A DNA stretch of 21,944 bases. Origin: Acidimicrobiia bacterium. Its GTDB lineage: Bacteria; Actinomycetota; Acidimicrobiia; IMCC26256; PALSA-555. The notes beneath the pieces were generated by a model. That model worked only from the letters and a program-made list of their open reading frames with translations, was not told the DNA's origin and made no database searches. Location: contig JAFMJM010000010.1 of NCBI GenBank assembly GCA_017853455.1, positions 1-21,944 on the forward strand. Direction: 5' to 3'. The position numbers and the translations under genes are program-made. Positions 1-7,141 of this stretch are shown in pieces; within the stretch, counting starts at the first letter, position 1; the number at the start of each line of letters is the position of its first letter.

Positions 1-566
1 CGCATCCCGAACTCGAGGGCGAGCGCGAACGCGCGCTCGGTCGGACCGTCGGCGAGGGTCGGGAGCAGCTCGGCGAGGGCGTCGTCGGCGATGGCGCAGG
101 CGGCCCGGATGCGGGCGACCTCCCCGGGCTCCTTGCGCCGCCGGACCGCCTCGACGACGTCGGTGGTCGGGACGAGGTCGACCCCCGCGAGGTCGCGGGT
201 GTAGGCCCGCTGCTGCGCCCAGGTGACCCCGTGCGCCTCGAGCCCGACCCGGGTCCGACCGGCCAGGGCCGTGCGCTGGGCGTCGGTCTGGTCGGCGGCG
301 GTGGCGCCGATCACGACCTCGGCGTCGACCCCGGCCTCGGCGACCTGGAGCGAGGCCTGCTCCGTGTAGCGACCGTCGGTGACGAGGTGGAGGGAGTCGG
401 GGGTGAGCACGACGATCCCCGCCGAGCCGGTGAAGCCCGTCAGGTAGCGGACGTTGACCAGGCGGGTGACGACGAGCGCCTCGATCCCGGCGTCGCCGAA
501 CGCCGCGCGCACCCGGTCGGCGCGGGCCCCGACGTCGAGGACCGGCAGCGCCTCCGAGGCGCTCAC
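1..566 (-). CDS. Xaa-Pro aminopeptidase (M24 family), N-terminal part, truncated by window edge
   Basis: Partial gene; about 188 N-terminal residues are inside the window. It begins with GTG at 566, overlapping the aroQ stop by 4 nt (GTGA), so it is translationally coupled to aroQ. The translation shows the creatinase/prolidase N-terminal domain: a VTRLVNVRYLTGFTGSAG stretch near residues 35-52 and VTDGRYTEQA near 63-72, both typical of PepP/PepQ-like proteins. The metal-binding pita-bread catalytic domain would lie beyond the left edge and cannot be checked. Family members cleave the bond between an N-terminal residue and a following proline in the cytoplasm. A peptidase of this kind commonly follows aroQ in actinobacteria, usually with efp and nusB after it, which supports the call. 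Whether it is an aminopeptidase P or a dipeptidase cannot be settled from the N-domain alone. Confidence 0.85.
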   Translation of the reverse strand, partial: MSASEALPVLDVGARADRVRAAFGDAGIEALVVTRLVNVRYLTGFTGSAGIVVLTPDSLHLVTDGRYTEQASLQVAEAGVDAEVVIGATAADQTDAQRTALAGRTRVGLEAHGVTWAQQRAYTRDLAGVDLVPTTDVVEAVRRRKEPGEVARIRAACAIADDALAELLPTLADGPTERAFALALEFGM

Positions 567-997
567 GCCAGCGCTCCGACGGCCGCCTCGACCGCCAGCC
601 GGTAGCCGGCGCGGCCGAAGCCGGCGACGGTGCCCGTGACGCAGGGCGCCACCACCGACCGTCGGCGCCACTCCTCGCGGGCGGCGGGGTTGGAGAGGTG
701 GAGCTCGACCTTCACGCCGTCGTAGGCCGCGAGGGCGTCGGCGAGGGCGTACGAGGAGTGGGTGTAGGCACCCGGGTTGATCACCACCGCTGCACAGCGG
801 CCGCGGGCGCTCTGCACGGCGTCGACGAGGTCGCCCTCGTGGTTCGACCACACGTGCTCGAGGGTGTGACCGTGCGCCTCGGCGGCGGTGCGGGCGTCGG
901 CGACGCAGTCGTCGAGGGTGTCGGTGCCGTAGATCTCGGGCTGGCGCGTGCCGAGCAGGTTGAGGTTGGGACCGGAGATCAGCAGGACGACGGCCAT
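563..997 (-). CDS. aroQ: Type II 3-dehydroquinate dehydratase
   Basis: 144 residues, the normal length for the small dodecameric type II enzyme. It converts 3-dehydroquinate to 3-dehydroshikimate, the third shikimate-pathway step, in the cytoplasm. Visible family motifs are GPNLNLLGTRQPEIYG at 9-24 (with the catalytic Tyr23), NPGAYTHSS at 74-82, and ELHLSN near 98-103 with the conserved His100, followed by the REEWRRRSVVAP segment that contributes substrate-binding Arg. The ATG at 997 is preceded by GAGGGAGA on the minus strand, one of the clearer Shine-Dalgarno sequences here. A 71-bp gap separates it from aroB; I see no terminator or clear -10 element in it. Its stop overlaps the start of the downstream peptidase gene by 4 nt. 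Confidence 0.97.
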   Translation of the reverse strand: MAVVLLISGPNLNLLGTRQPEIYGTDTLDDCVADARTAAEAHGHTLEHVWSNHEGDLVDAVQSARGRCAAVVINPGAYTHSSYALADALAAYDGVKVELHLSNPAAREEWRRRSVVAPCVTGTVAGFGRAGYRLAVEAAVGALA

Positions 998-1068
998 CGG
1001 GGTCTCCCTCGGACGGGGCTCGGAGGACACAGGCAAGCAGGCGGACGGCCCGGGGTCACGGCAGTTTC

Positions 1069-2154
1069 TCAGACGTCGACGCCCACGGCGGCGAACGCCA
1101 CGGCGAGTGCGGCCGGCGGCGGGTCGTCGACGGCGGTGAGCCCGTCGGGCCCGTCGAGGACGAACGTGAGACCGCCGTGGGCCTTCTTGTCGCGGCGCAT
1201 CACGGCGAGCAGCTCGTCGGCGCCCAGCCCGTCGACCCGGGTGGGCAGGCCCAGGCCGTCGACCAGGGTGCGGTGGAGCTCGGCCCGGGCGGGGTCGATG
1301 CGCTCGAGCGCCCCGGCCAGGGCACCGGCGAAGACCAACCCGACCGCCACCGCCTCGCCGTGCTGCAGGTCGTGGAGACCGGCCGTCTCGAGGGCGTGGG
1401 CGAGGGTGTGGCCGTAGTTGAGCGTGGCCCGCAGCCCCGAGCGCTCCTCGGGATCGCGGGTGACGACGTCGACCTTCACCGCGGCACACCGGGCGACCAG
1501 GTCGGCGAGCACCGCCGGATCGCGGGCCAGGACCGCACCGCCGTGGTCGGCGAGCAGCGTCCCGATGCCGAAGGTGTCGTCGGCGCCACCCATCAGGGCG
1601 TACTTGGCGACCTCGCCCAGCCCCGACCGGAACTCGCGCTCGGGCAACGTGGCGAGGGTGACGGTGTCGGCGAGGACCCCGACGGGCTGGTGGAACGCCC
1701 CGACGAGGTTCTTCCCCTCGGGCAGGTTGACGGCGGTCTTGCCGCCGATGGCGGCGTCGACCTGGGCGAGCAGGGTGGTCGGGCACTGCACGACGGCGAT
1801 GCCCCGGTGGTACACGGCGGCGGCGAATCCGGCGGTGTCGCCGACCACCCCACCGCCCAGTGCGACCACGGCGTCACCGCGCAGCAGCCCCGCGTCGGCC
1901 CACCGCCGGCACAGGGCCTCGACGGTGGCGAACGACTTGGCGTCCTCGCCGTCGGCCATGTCGCAGACCACGACGTCGAGGCCCCGACCGGTCAGGTCGT
2001 GGAGCACGGCACCGCCGTGGAGGTCGAGCACCGCCTCCTGGGCCACCAGCGCGACCCGCCGGTGGCCGGCCAGCAGGTCACCGACGCCGGCGAGCGCGCC
2101 GGTGCCGACCACGACGTCGTACGGACGGGCGGTGCCGACGGTCAGGCGGCGCAC
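1069..2154 (-). CDS. aroB: 3-dehydroquinate synthase
   Basis: 361 residues from the GTG at 2154, which overlaps the end of aroK by 13 nt. The enzyme turns DAHP into 3-dehydroquinate using NAD and a divalent metal. Motifs visible: ALGGGVVGDTAGFAAAVYHRG at 98-118 (the NAD-binding glycine stretch), PTTLLAQVDAAIGGKT at 125-140, and the three metal ligands, Glu181 in GLGEVAKYAL, His249 in NYGHTLAHALE and His265 in LQHGEAVAVG. The open frame continues upstream inside aroK, but that part resembles no protein. The chosen GTG places about ten residues before the PYDVVVG strand, as is usual for AroB. All catalytic elements are intact. Confidence 0.96.
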   Translation of the reverse strand: MRRLTVGTARPYDVVVGTGALAGVGDLLAGHRRVALVAQEAVLDLHGGAVLHDLTGRGLDVVVCDMADGEDAKSFATVEALCRRWADAGLLRGDAVVALGGGVVGDTAGFAAAVYHRGIAVVQCPTTLLAQVDAAIGGKTAVNLPEGKNLVGAFHQPVGVLADTVTLATLPEREFRSGLGEVAKYALMGGADDTFGIGTLLADHGGAVLARDPAVLADLVARCAAVKVDVVTRDPEERSGLRATLNYGHTLAHALETAGLHDLQHGEAVAVGLVFAGALAGALERIDPARAELHRTLVDGLGLPTRVDGLGADELLAVMRRDKKAHGGLTFVLDGPDGLTAVDDPPPAALAVAFAAVGVDV

Positions 2155-2681
2155 CGGGACAGCTCCTCGAGGACCGAGGTGGCGACCTCGTCGACGGTGC
2201 GGCCGTCGGTCGCGACGACTGCGTGCGCGGCGGCGGCGTAGACCCCGGCGCGCTCCTCGGCCAGGCGACCGAGGGTCGCCTCCGGCGCGTCGCTGCCTGC
2301 GAGCAGCGGTCGGCGCGCCCGCGCGGCCCCCGCACCGACCCGGTCGGCCAGCGTGGCGGGCTCCGCGGTCAGCCAGACCACGCACCCGTGCGCGCGGGCG
2401 CGGTCGCGGTTGCCCTCGTCGAGCATGGCTCCACCACCACAGGCGATCACGAGCAGGTCGGCCGACCCGCAGGCCTCGGCCAGGGCCGTCCGCTCGAGGG
2501 CCCGGAACCCGGCTTCGCCGTCGGCGGCGAAGATCTCGGCGACGCTGCGCCCGGCGGTCGCCTCCACCCGGTCGTCGACGTCGACGAAGGTCCGGCCGAG
2601 CCGCTCGGCGCACCGGCGACCGACGGTCGACTTGCCCGACCCCATGAGCCCCACCAGCACGAGGTGACGGTCGCTCATCAT
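2142..2681 (-). CDS. aroK: Shikimate kinase
   Basis: 179 residues (178 if the second of two adjacent ATG codons, at 2678, is used). It phosphorylates shikimate to shikimate 3-phosphate with ATP. The P-loop GLMGSGKST lies at 11-19; the shikimate-binding Asp is in VDVDDRVE (33-40) and Arg60 in FRALE; the GGG motif is at 82-84; the lid region with Arg residues (RARRPLL) is at 121-127. It sits between aroC and aroB, with 7 bp after the aroC stop and a 13-nt overlap into aroB, a standard actinobacterial aroCKBQ order. No strong Shine-Dalgarno precedes it, so translation probably depends on coupling to aroC. Confidence 0.97.
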   Translation of the reverse strand: MMSDRHLVLVGLMGSGKSTVGRRCAERLGRTFVDVDDRVEATAGRSVAEIFAADGEAGFRALERTALAEACGSADLLVIACGGGAMLDEGNRDRARAHGCVVWLTAEPATLADRVGAGAARARRPLLAGSDAPEATLGRLAEERAGVYAAAAHAVVATDGRTVDEVATSVLEELSRCAA

Positions 2682-2688
2682 CGGGGGC

Positions 2689-3840
2689 TCAGAGGGTCGC
2701 CGCGAACGCGCGGTGGTTGCGCACGAACTCGTCGAGGGAGTCGCCCCCGAACTTGCGCAGGGCCTCGCCGGCCAGCACGAGGGACACCATCGTCTCGGCG
2801 ATCACCCCGCAGGCGGGCACGGCGGTGACGTCGGTGCGCTCCTTGAACGACACCGTCGACTCCTTGGTCTCGGTGTCGACGGTGCGCAGCGTCGGTCGGT
2901 TGAGCGTGGCGAGCGGCTTCATGGCCGCCCGGGCGACCAGGAGACCGCCGGTGGTGATGCCGCCCTCGACGCCGCCGGCGAGCGTGGAGCCACGCGTGTA
3001 GTCGGACGCGGCGTCGTCCCAGAAGATCTCGTCGTGGGCGGCGCTGCCGCGTCGGCCCGCGACCTCGAAGCCGTCGCCGATCTCGACGCCCTTGATCGCC
3101 TGGATGCTCATCAGCGCCTGGGCGAGCAGGCCGTCGATCTTGCGGTCCCAGTGGACGTGGCTGCCGAGCGCGACCGGCACGCCGTAGCCGAGCACCTCGA
3201 CCACGCCGCCGAGCGAGTCGCCGTCCTTGGCGGCGGCCTTCACGGCGGCCACCATCCGCTCCTCGGCCGCCGGGTCGAAGCAGCGCACCGGTGACTCGTC
3301 GACGCGCGCCAGGTCGGCCGGCGTGGGCCGGGGCTCGCCCGGCGCCCGGGCGTCGCCCATCTGGATCACGTGGCTGATCACCTCGGTGCCGAGGTGCGAG
3401 AGGAGTGCCTTGGCCAGGGCGCCGGCGGCCACCCGGGCGGCGGTCTCGCGGGCACTGGCCCGCTCCAGGACGTCGCGGGCGTCGGTGAAGCCGTACTTCT
3501 GCATCCCGACGAGGTCGGCGTGGCCGGGTCGGGGCTGGTGGAGGGGCTTGGCGGTGGCGCCGGGGGCGGCGGCCATCTCCTCCTCCCACTTTGGCCACTC
3601 GGAGTTGCGGATGATCACCGAGACCGGTGACCCGAGGGTCCGGCCGTGGCGGACCCCGCCGAGGAACTCGGCCTCGTCCTGCTCGAACCGCTGGCGCGGG
3701 CCGCGCCCGTAGCCCAGCCGTCGTCGGGCGAGCTCGTCGGCGACGACGTCGATGGTGAGCGGGAGGCCGGCGGGCAGGCCCTCGACCACGACGACCAGCG
3801 CCGGGCCGTGCGACTCCCCCGCCGTGAGGTAGCGCAGCAC
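2689..3840 (-). CDS. aroC: Chorismate synthase
   Basis: 383 residues starting at the GTG at 3840, giving the usual N-terminus LRYLTAGESHGPAL. The frame is open for 19 codons upstream, but these are not protein-like. The enzyme converts EPSP to chorismate with reduced FMN. Signatures visible: GESHG at 9-13, RPGHADL with the conserved His107, ERASARETAARVAAGALAK near 126-144, and GGITTGG near 293-299. No Shine-Dalgarno precedes the start; instead TACCCT sits 6 nt before it, suggesting a leaderless transcript that heads the aroC-aroK-aroB-aroQ-peptidase unit. It is separated from the prepilin peptidase gene by 69 bp. Confidence 0.97.
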   Translation of the reverse strand: MLRYLTAGESHGPALVVVVEGLPAGLPLTIDVVADELARRRLGYGRGPRQRFEQDEAEFLGGVRHGRTLGSPVSVIIRNSEWPKWEEEMAAAPGATAKPLHQPRPGHADLVGMQKYGFTDARDVLERASARETAARVAAGALAKALLSHLGTEVISHVIQMGDARAPGEPRPTPADLARVDESPVRCFDPAAEERMVAAVKAAAKDGDSLGGVVEVLGYGVPVALGSHVHWDRKIDGLLAQALMSIQAIKGVEIGDGFEVAGRRGSAAHDEIFWDDAASDYTRGSTLAGGVEGGITTGGLLVARAAMKPLATLNRPTLRTVDTETKESTVSFKERTDVTAVPACGVIAETMVSLVLAGEALRKFGGDSLDEFVRNHRAFAATL

Positions 3841-3846
3841 CCCGCC

Positions 3847-3852
3847 AGGGTA
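3847..3852 (-). promoter_or_regulatory. Candidate -10 element of a leaderless aroC promoter
   Basis: On the minus strand TACCCT is followed by six bases and then the aroC GTG. The upstream context GCGCCGGTACCCTGG almost matches the one before relA (GCGCCGGTAGCCTGG). The spacing would put the transcription start at or next to the GTG. No TTGACA-like -35 element is recognisable. Confidence 0.5.
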
Positions 3853-3909
3853 CCGGCGCCCGCACGCGACCCCGGGAGGGGCCGGCGACGGCGGCACGGG
3901 TCGGGCCCG

Positions 3910-4602
3910 TCAGCCCCGGTACCAGTCGAGGACCGTCTGACCGACCAGGACGCAGGTCAGGGTCCCGGCGGCGAGGAACGGCCCGAACGGCACGTGGTCA
4001 CGCCGGGTCCGCAGCCGGGCCGCGATCAGGACCACCCCGACCACGGCGCCGTAGAGGAACCCGAGGAACAGCCCGAGGACCACCTCGCCCCAGCCCAGGT
4101 AGCCGAGGAACAGCCCGAGGACGAACGCCAGCTTCACGTCACCGAAGCCCATGCTCCTCGGCGACACGAGGTGGAGCACGGCGAACACGACGAACGCCGC
4201 TCCGGCGCCGAGCAGCGCCCGCGGCATCGCGTCGAGGTCGTGGTCGAGGGCGGCGCCCACCGTCAGGAGCACCACCGAGACCCCGGCCAGCGGATAGACG
4301 ATCCGGTTCGGCAGCAGGAACAGCCGCAGGTCGATGACCGACAGCGCCACCAACGCCGCGGTCAGCACCAGGTAGGCGGGGCACACCCAGTCGTGGGCGA
4401 AGCGGGCGGTGACCGCCGCGAAGAGGCCGGCGGTGACCGCGACCGTGACCCAGCCCCCGACCGTGCGCAGGGCGGCCCGCACCTCGGGGAACGGCGCGAC
4501 CAGGACCGACCGGCGGGCCGGGACCCGCTCGGTGACGACCGGGAGCGCGCACCCGACGAGCGCGCCGAGGAGCCCGGCCCCGACGACCAGGGCGACCGTC
4601 AC
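3910..4602 (-). CDS. Prepilin-type (A24) aspartic peptidase, short form
   Basis: 230 residues, strongly hydrophobic, with about seven to eight predicted membrane segments. It belongs to the A24 family of membrane aspartic peptidases that cleave type IV prepilin leader peptides. The two catalytic aspartates are recognisable: Asp91 in SVIDLRLFLLPN and Asp155 in the MGFGDVKL motif; the FGPFLAAG segment near 206-213 is also typical. The N-terminal region has no paired CxxC motifs, so the N-methyltransferase zinc-binding domain of full PilD proteins is absent. The GTG start at 4602 lies 16 bp after the aroE stop with no clear Shine-Dalgarno. No pilin or pilus assembly gene is nearby, so its substrate is unknown. 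A peptidase-like membrane gene between aroE and aroC also occurs in other actinobacteria. Confidence 0.88.
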   Translation of the reverse strand: MTVALVVGAGLLGALVGCALPVVTERVPARRSVLVAPFPEVRAALRTVGGWVTVAVTAGLFAAVTARFAHDWVCPAYLVLTAALVALSVIDLRLFLLPNRIVYPLAGVSVVLLTVGAALDHDLDAMPRALLGAGAAFVVFAVLHLVSPRSMGFGDVKLAFVLGLFLGYLGWGEVVLGLFLGFLYGAVVGVVLIAARLRTRRDHVPFGPFLAAGTLTCVLVGQTVLDWYRG

Positions 4603-4618
4603 GTCCGCACGCCGGGGA

Positions 4619-5434
4619 TCAGCCCGCCCCGGCGGCGGCGGTCATCACGTCGAGCGGTGCGTCGCGACCGGTCCAGAGCGTGAACGACAGCGCCGCCTGG
4701 TGCACCAGCATCGACAGGCCACCGGCGTGGGCGATCCCCCGCTCGGCGCACGCCGCGAGCAGCGGGGTGGGCGACGGGTGGTACACGGTGTCGTAGACGA
4801 ACTGGTCGGACCGCAGGCGTGCCACCGCGAACGGGGGCGGCTCCCCCTGCATGCCGATCGGGGTGACGTTGACCACCACGTCGGCGTCGGCCACCCGGTC
4901 GTCGAGGTCGGTGAACCCGACCGCCGTGGCCCCGGCCAGTGCGGCCGCCGCCTCGGCGGCGTCGGGTCGCCGGGCCGCCACCGTCACCTCCGAACCCACC
5001 CGGCCGAGCGCCTCGACCACGGCCCGCGCCGCCCCACCGGCCCCGAGCACCAGGACCCGCCGCCCCACCGGGTCGACCCCGTGGCTGCGCAGAGCCGCCA
5101 CCAGGCCGGGACCGTCGGTGGAGTCACCCGTGACGCGGCCGTCACGCGAGACGACGGTGTTGACGGCACCGAGCGCCGCCGCCACCGGGGTCAGCTCGTC
5201 GCAGGCGGCGGCGACGTCGGCCTTGTGCGGCATCGTGACGTTGATGCCGTCGAGCCCGAGGACCCGGACCGCGTCGACGGCCGCCGCGCCGGACCCGGCC
5301 GCGACCGGGAACGCCACGTAGACCCAGTCGAGCCCGAGGGCGGCGAACGCCGCGTTGTGGATCGCCGGGGAACGCGAATGGCGGACGGGGTCGCCGATCA
5401 CGCCCACGACCCGGGTGTGCCCGGTGATGCTCAC
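4619..5434 (-). CDS. aroE: Shikimate dehydrogenase (NADP+)
   Basis: 271 residues from the GTG at 5434, which overlaps the mltG stop by 4 nt (GTGA). It reduces 3-dehydroshikimate to shikimate with NADPH. Seen in the sequence: the shikimate-binding HSRSP at 19-23, the catalytic Lys71 in GINVTMPHK, Asp107 in the STDGPG motif, the dinucleotide-binding GAGGAAR at 131-137, and an AARRPD segment near 153-158 where basic residues favour NADP over NAD. The C-terminal GGLSMLVHQAALSFTLW block, with the conserved Gln of the substrate pocket, is also typical. It belongs to the alaS-ruvX-mltG-aroE run, apart from the aroC-led cluster but only one gene away. Confidence 0.96.
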   Translation of the reverse strand: MSITGHTRVVGVIGDPVRHSRSPAIHNAAFAALGLDWVYVAFPVAAGSGAAAVDAVRVLGLDGINVTMPHKADVAAACDELTPVAAALGAVNTVVSRDGRVTGDSTDGPGLVAALRSHGVDPVGRRVLVLGAGGAARAVVEALGRVGSEVTVAARRPDAAEAAAALAGATAVGFTDLDDRVADADVVVNVTPIGMQGEPPPFAVARLRSDQFVYDTVYHPSPTPLLAACAERGIAHAGGLSMLVHQAALSFTLWTGRDAPLDVMTAAAGAG

Positions 5435-6714
5435 AGGACCCCCTTGGCCCGGGCCGCCCGGATGTTGGCCTCGTGCTGGGCGAGCGTGTCGGCGAACGCG
5501 TGCTTCCCGTTGGCGTCGGACAGCACGTAGTACTTGTACGTGACGTCGGCCGGATGCAGCGCCGCGTTCAGGTTGGCCTCGGTGACGTTGGCGATCGGCG
5601 TCGGCGGGAGCGCGGCGATCTTGTAGGTGTTGTAGGGCGAGTTGATGGACTTGTCGGCCTCGGTGGGCACCGGCGGGCAGCCACCCTTGGCGTAGCAGAG
5701 CGTGGCGTCGATCTGCAGCGGCATCCGGTCGCGGAGACGGTTGCGGATCACCGCCGAGATCAGCGGGGCGTCTTCGGCGAGCTTCGCCTCGTCCTGGATG
5801 AGAGACGCGATGACGACCGTCTCGTAGGGCGTGCGTCCGTTCGCGGCCGGGGCGTTCGCCAACCCGACGCGGTCGGCGACCGCGTCGAACTGGGCCACGA
5901 GCCGACGGGCGACGGCCGCGTCGTCGTCGGCGGCGGCGATCCGGTAGGTGTCGGGGAACAGGAACCCCTCGAGCGACGTCACCTCGGGCGGCATGTACCG
6001 GGAGCGGATCGCACCCGAGTTCACCGCGGCGAGGAAACCGTCCCGGCTGTGGCCGGGCAACTGCCCGACCCGGTCGGCGACCTCGCCCACGGTCAGGCCC
6101 GGGGGAACCAGCAGGGTCAGGTCGGGTGCCGCCTGGACCTCGGGACCGACCTTGAGCACGTTGCCGGCCGCGCGCCCGCCCATGTTCTTGTGGAACGTGT
6201 AGCGGCCCGCCTCCGGGTCGCCCACGCCACTGATCGCGGCCCACCACTCGAACGCCTGCCCCGAGCCGACCACGCCCTCGGCCGCCAGCACGCCGGCGGT
6301 CCGGTGGAGGGTCCAGCCCTCGCCGACCTCGATCGTCACGGCGGCACCCTGCGCCCCGCGGGGCTGGACCTGGAACCAGAACCACCCCGCGCCGACGACC
6401 AGCGGGACCACGACGAGCGCGACGAGTCCGAGCACCACCGAGAGGACGGCGACCCGACGGCGCCGTTCGCGTGACCGCCGGCGGGGCGCGCCCCGCCCGG
6501 ACCGCCCCGGACCAGCCGGACGGCCCGGACCGCCCGGACCGCCCCCACGACCCGACGCCCCCGCACGTCCCGGAGCGCGTCGGTCGGCCGACGAGGGTTC
6601 CGGTGCCGATCCCGGACCGGGGGCCCGGCGCGGCGGCGGGCCCGCCGGACCCGGGGTGCGGCGCGGCGGCGGGCCGGTCGGTCCCGGCCCCGGCCCCGGC
6701 GGCGGGCCGCTCAC
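5431..6714 (-). CDS. mltG: Endolytic murein transglycosylase MltG (YceG family)
   Basis: 427 residues. Members cut nascent peptidoglycan strands at the outer face of the membrane, ending glycan synthesis. The layout is a cytoplasmic Pro/Arg/Gly-rich tail (1-87), a single membrane helix (about 88-112), a LysM-like region, and the YceG catalytic domain with GFLFPDTYRI at 250-259 and ASLIQDEA at 303-310. The conserved catalytic Glu is most likely Glu309; Gln-x-Glu at this place is the usual actinobacterial form. NSPYNTY near 358-364 and the C-terminal YYVLSDANGKHAFADTLAQH block are also family hallmarks. The GTG at 6714 overlaps the ruvX stop by 4 nt, and its own stop overlaps aroE. The long tail contains repeats (see findings) and is longer than in proteobacterial MltG. 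Confidence 0.95.
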   Translation of the reverse strand: MSGPPPGPGPGPTGPPPRRTPGPAGPPPRRAPGPGSAPEPSSADRRAPGRAGASGRGGGPGGPGRPAGPGRSGRGAPRRRSRERRRRVAVLSVVLGLVALVVVPLVVGAGWFWFQVQPRGAQGAAVTIEVGEGWTLHRTAGVLAAEGVVGSGQAFEWWAAISGVGDPEAGRYTFHKNMGGRAAGNVLKVGPEVQAAPDLTLLVPPGLTVGEVADRVGQLPGHSRDGFLAAVNSGAIRSRYMPPEVTSLEGFLFPDTYRIAAADDDAAVARRLVAQFDAVADRVGLANAPAANGRTPYETVVIASLIQDEAKLAEDAPLISAVIRNRLRDRMPLQIDATLCYAKGGCPPVPTEADKSINSPYNTYKIAALPPTPIANVTEANLNAALHPADVTYKYYVLSDANGKHAFADTLAQHEANIRAARAKGVL

Positions 6715-7136
6715 GGACGTCCGCCCGCGTCGAGCCAGGACTGCAGGAGCACCGTGGCGGCGGCGGCGTCGATGCGGTCGCGCTGGTCGCGGCTGGAGCG
6801 CCCGGCGGCCGCCATGGACCGCGCGGCCTGGACCGTCGTCAGCCGCTCGTCGTGCAGGACCACCCGGATCTCCCCCGCCACCGCCGCCAACGCAGCGGCC
6901 TCGTCCCGGGCCGCCCGGGCGGCGGGACCTTCGCGCCCCGAGAGGGAGCGGGGCAAACCGACCACGATGACGGTGGCCTCGGCGTCGCGGGCCGCTGCCA
7001 CCACCGCCGCCCGGTCGGCGTCGGGATCACCGCTGCGCTCGACGCACCCCACCGGCGACGCCAGGATCCCGCCTGGGTCGGAGCGGGCCAGTCCGATCCG
7101 GCGCTCGCCGAGGTCGACGCCGAGGACCCGGGCCAC
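6711..7136 (-). CDS. ruvX: RuvX/YqgF-family putative Holliday junction resolvase (16S rRNA processing nuclease)
   Basis: 141 residues, normal for the family. It has an RNase H-like fold; homologues have been linked to Holliday junction resolution and to maturation of the 16S rRNA 5' end. Motifs: GVDLGERRIGLARSD at 6-20 with the acidic Asp8, IVVGLPRSLSGREGP near 57-71, LHDERLTT near 93-100 with the central acidic residues, and DRIDAAAATVLLQSWLD near the C-terminus with the last catalytic Asp. The GTG at 7136 follows the alaS stop after 5 bp without a clear Shine-Dalgarno, and the gene overlaps mltG by 4 nt. The order alaS-ruvX-mltG-aroE is conserved in actinobacteria. Confidence 0.95.
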   Translation of the reverse strand: MARVLGVDLGERRIGLARSDPGGILASPVGCVERSGDPDADRAAVVAAARDAEATVIVVGLPRSLSGREGPAARAARDEAAALAAVAGEIRVVLHDERLTTVQAARSMAAAGRSSRDQRDRIDAAAATVLLQSWLDAGGRP

Positions 7137-7141
7137 CGGGA

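Noticed and set aside
3841..3897. Upstream extension of aroC
   Set aside because: Nineteen extra residues without similarity to AroC; the GTG at 3840 gives the conserved N-terminus.
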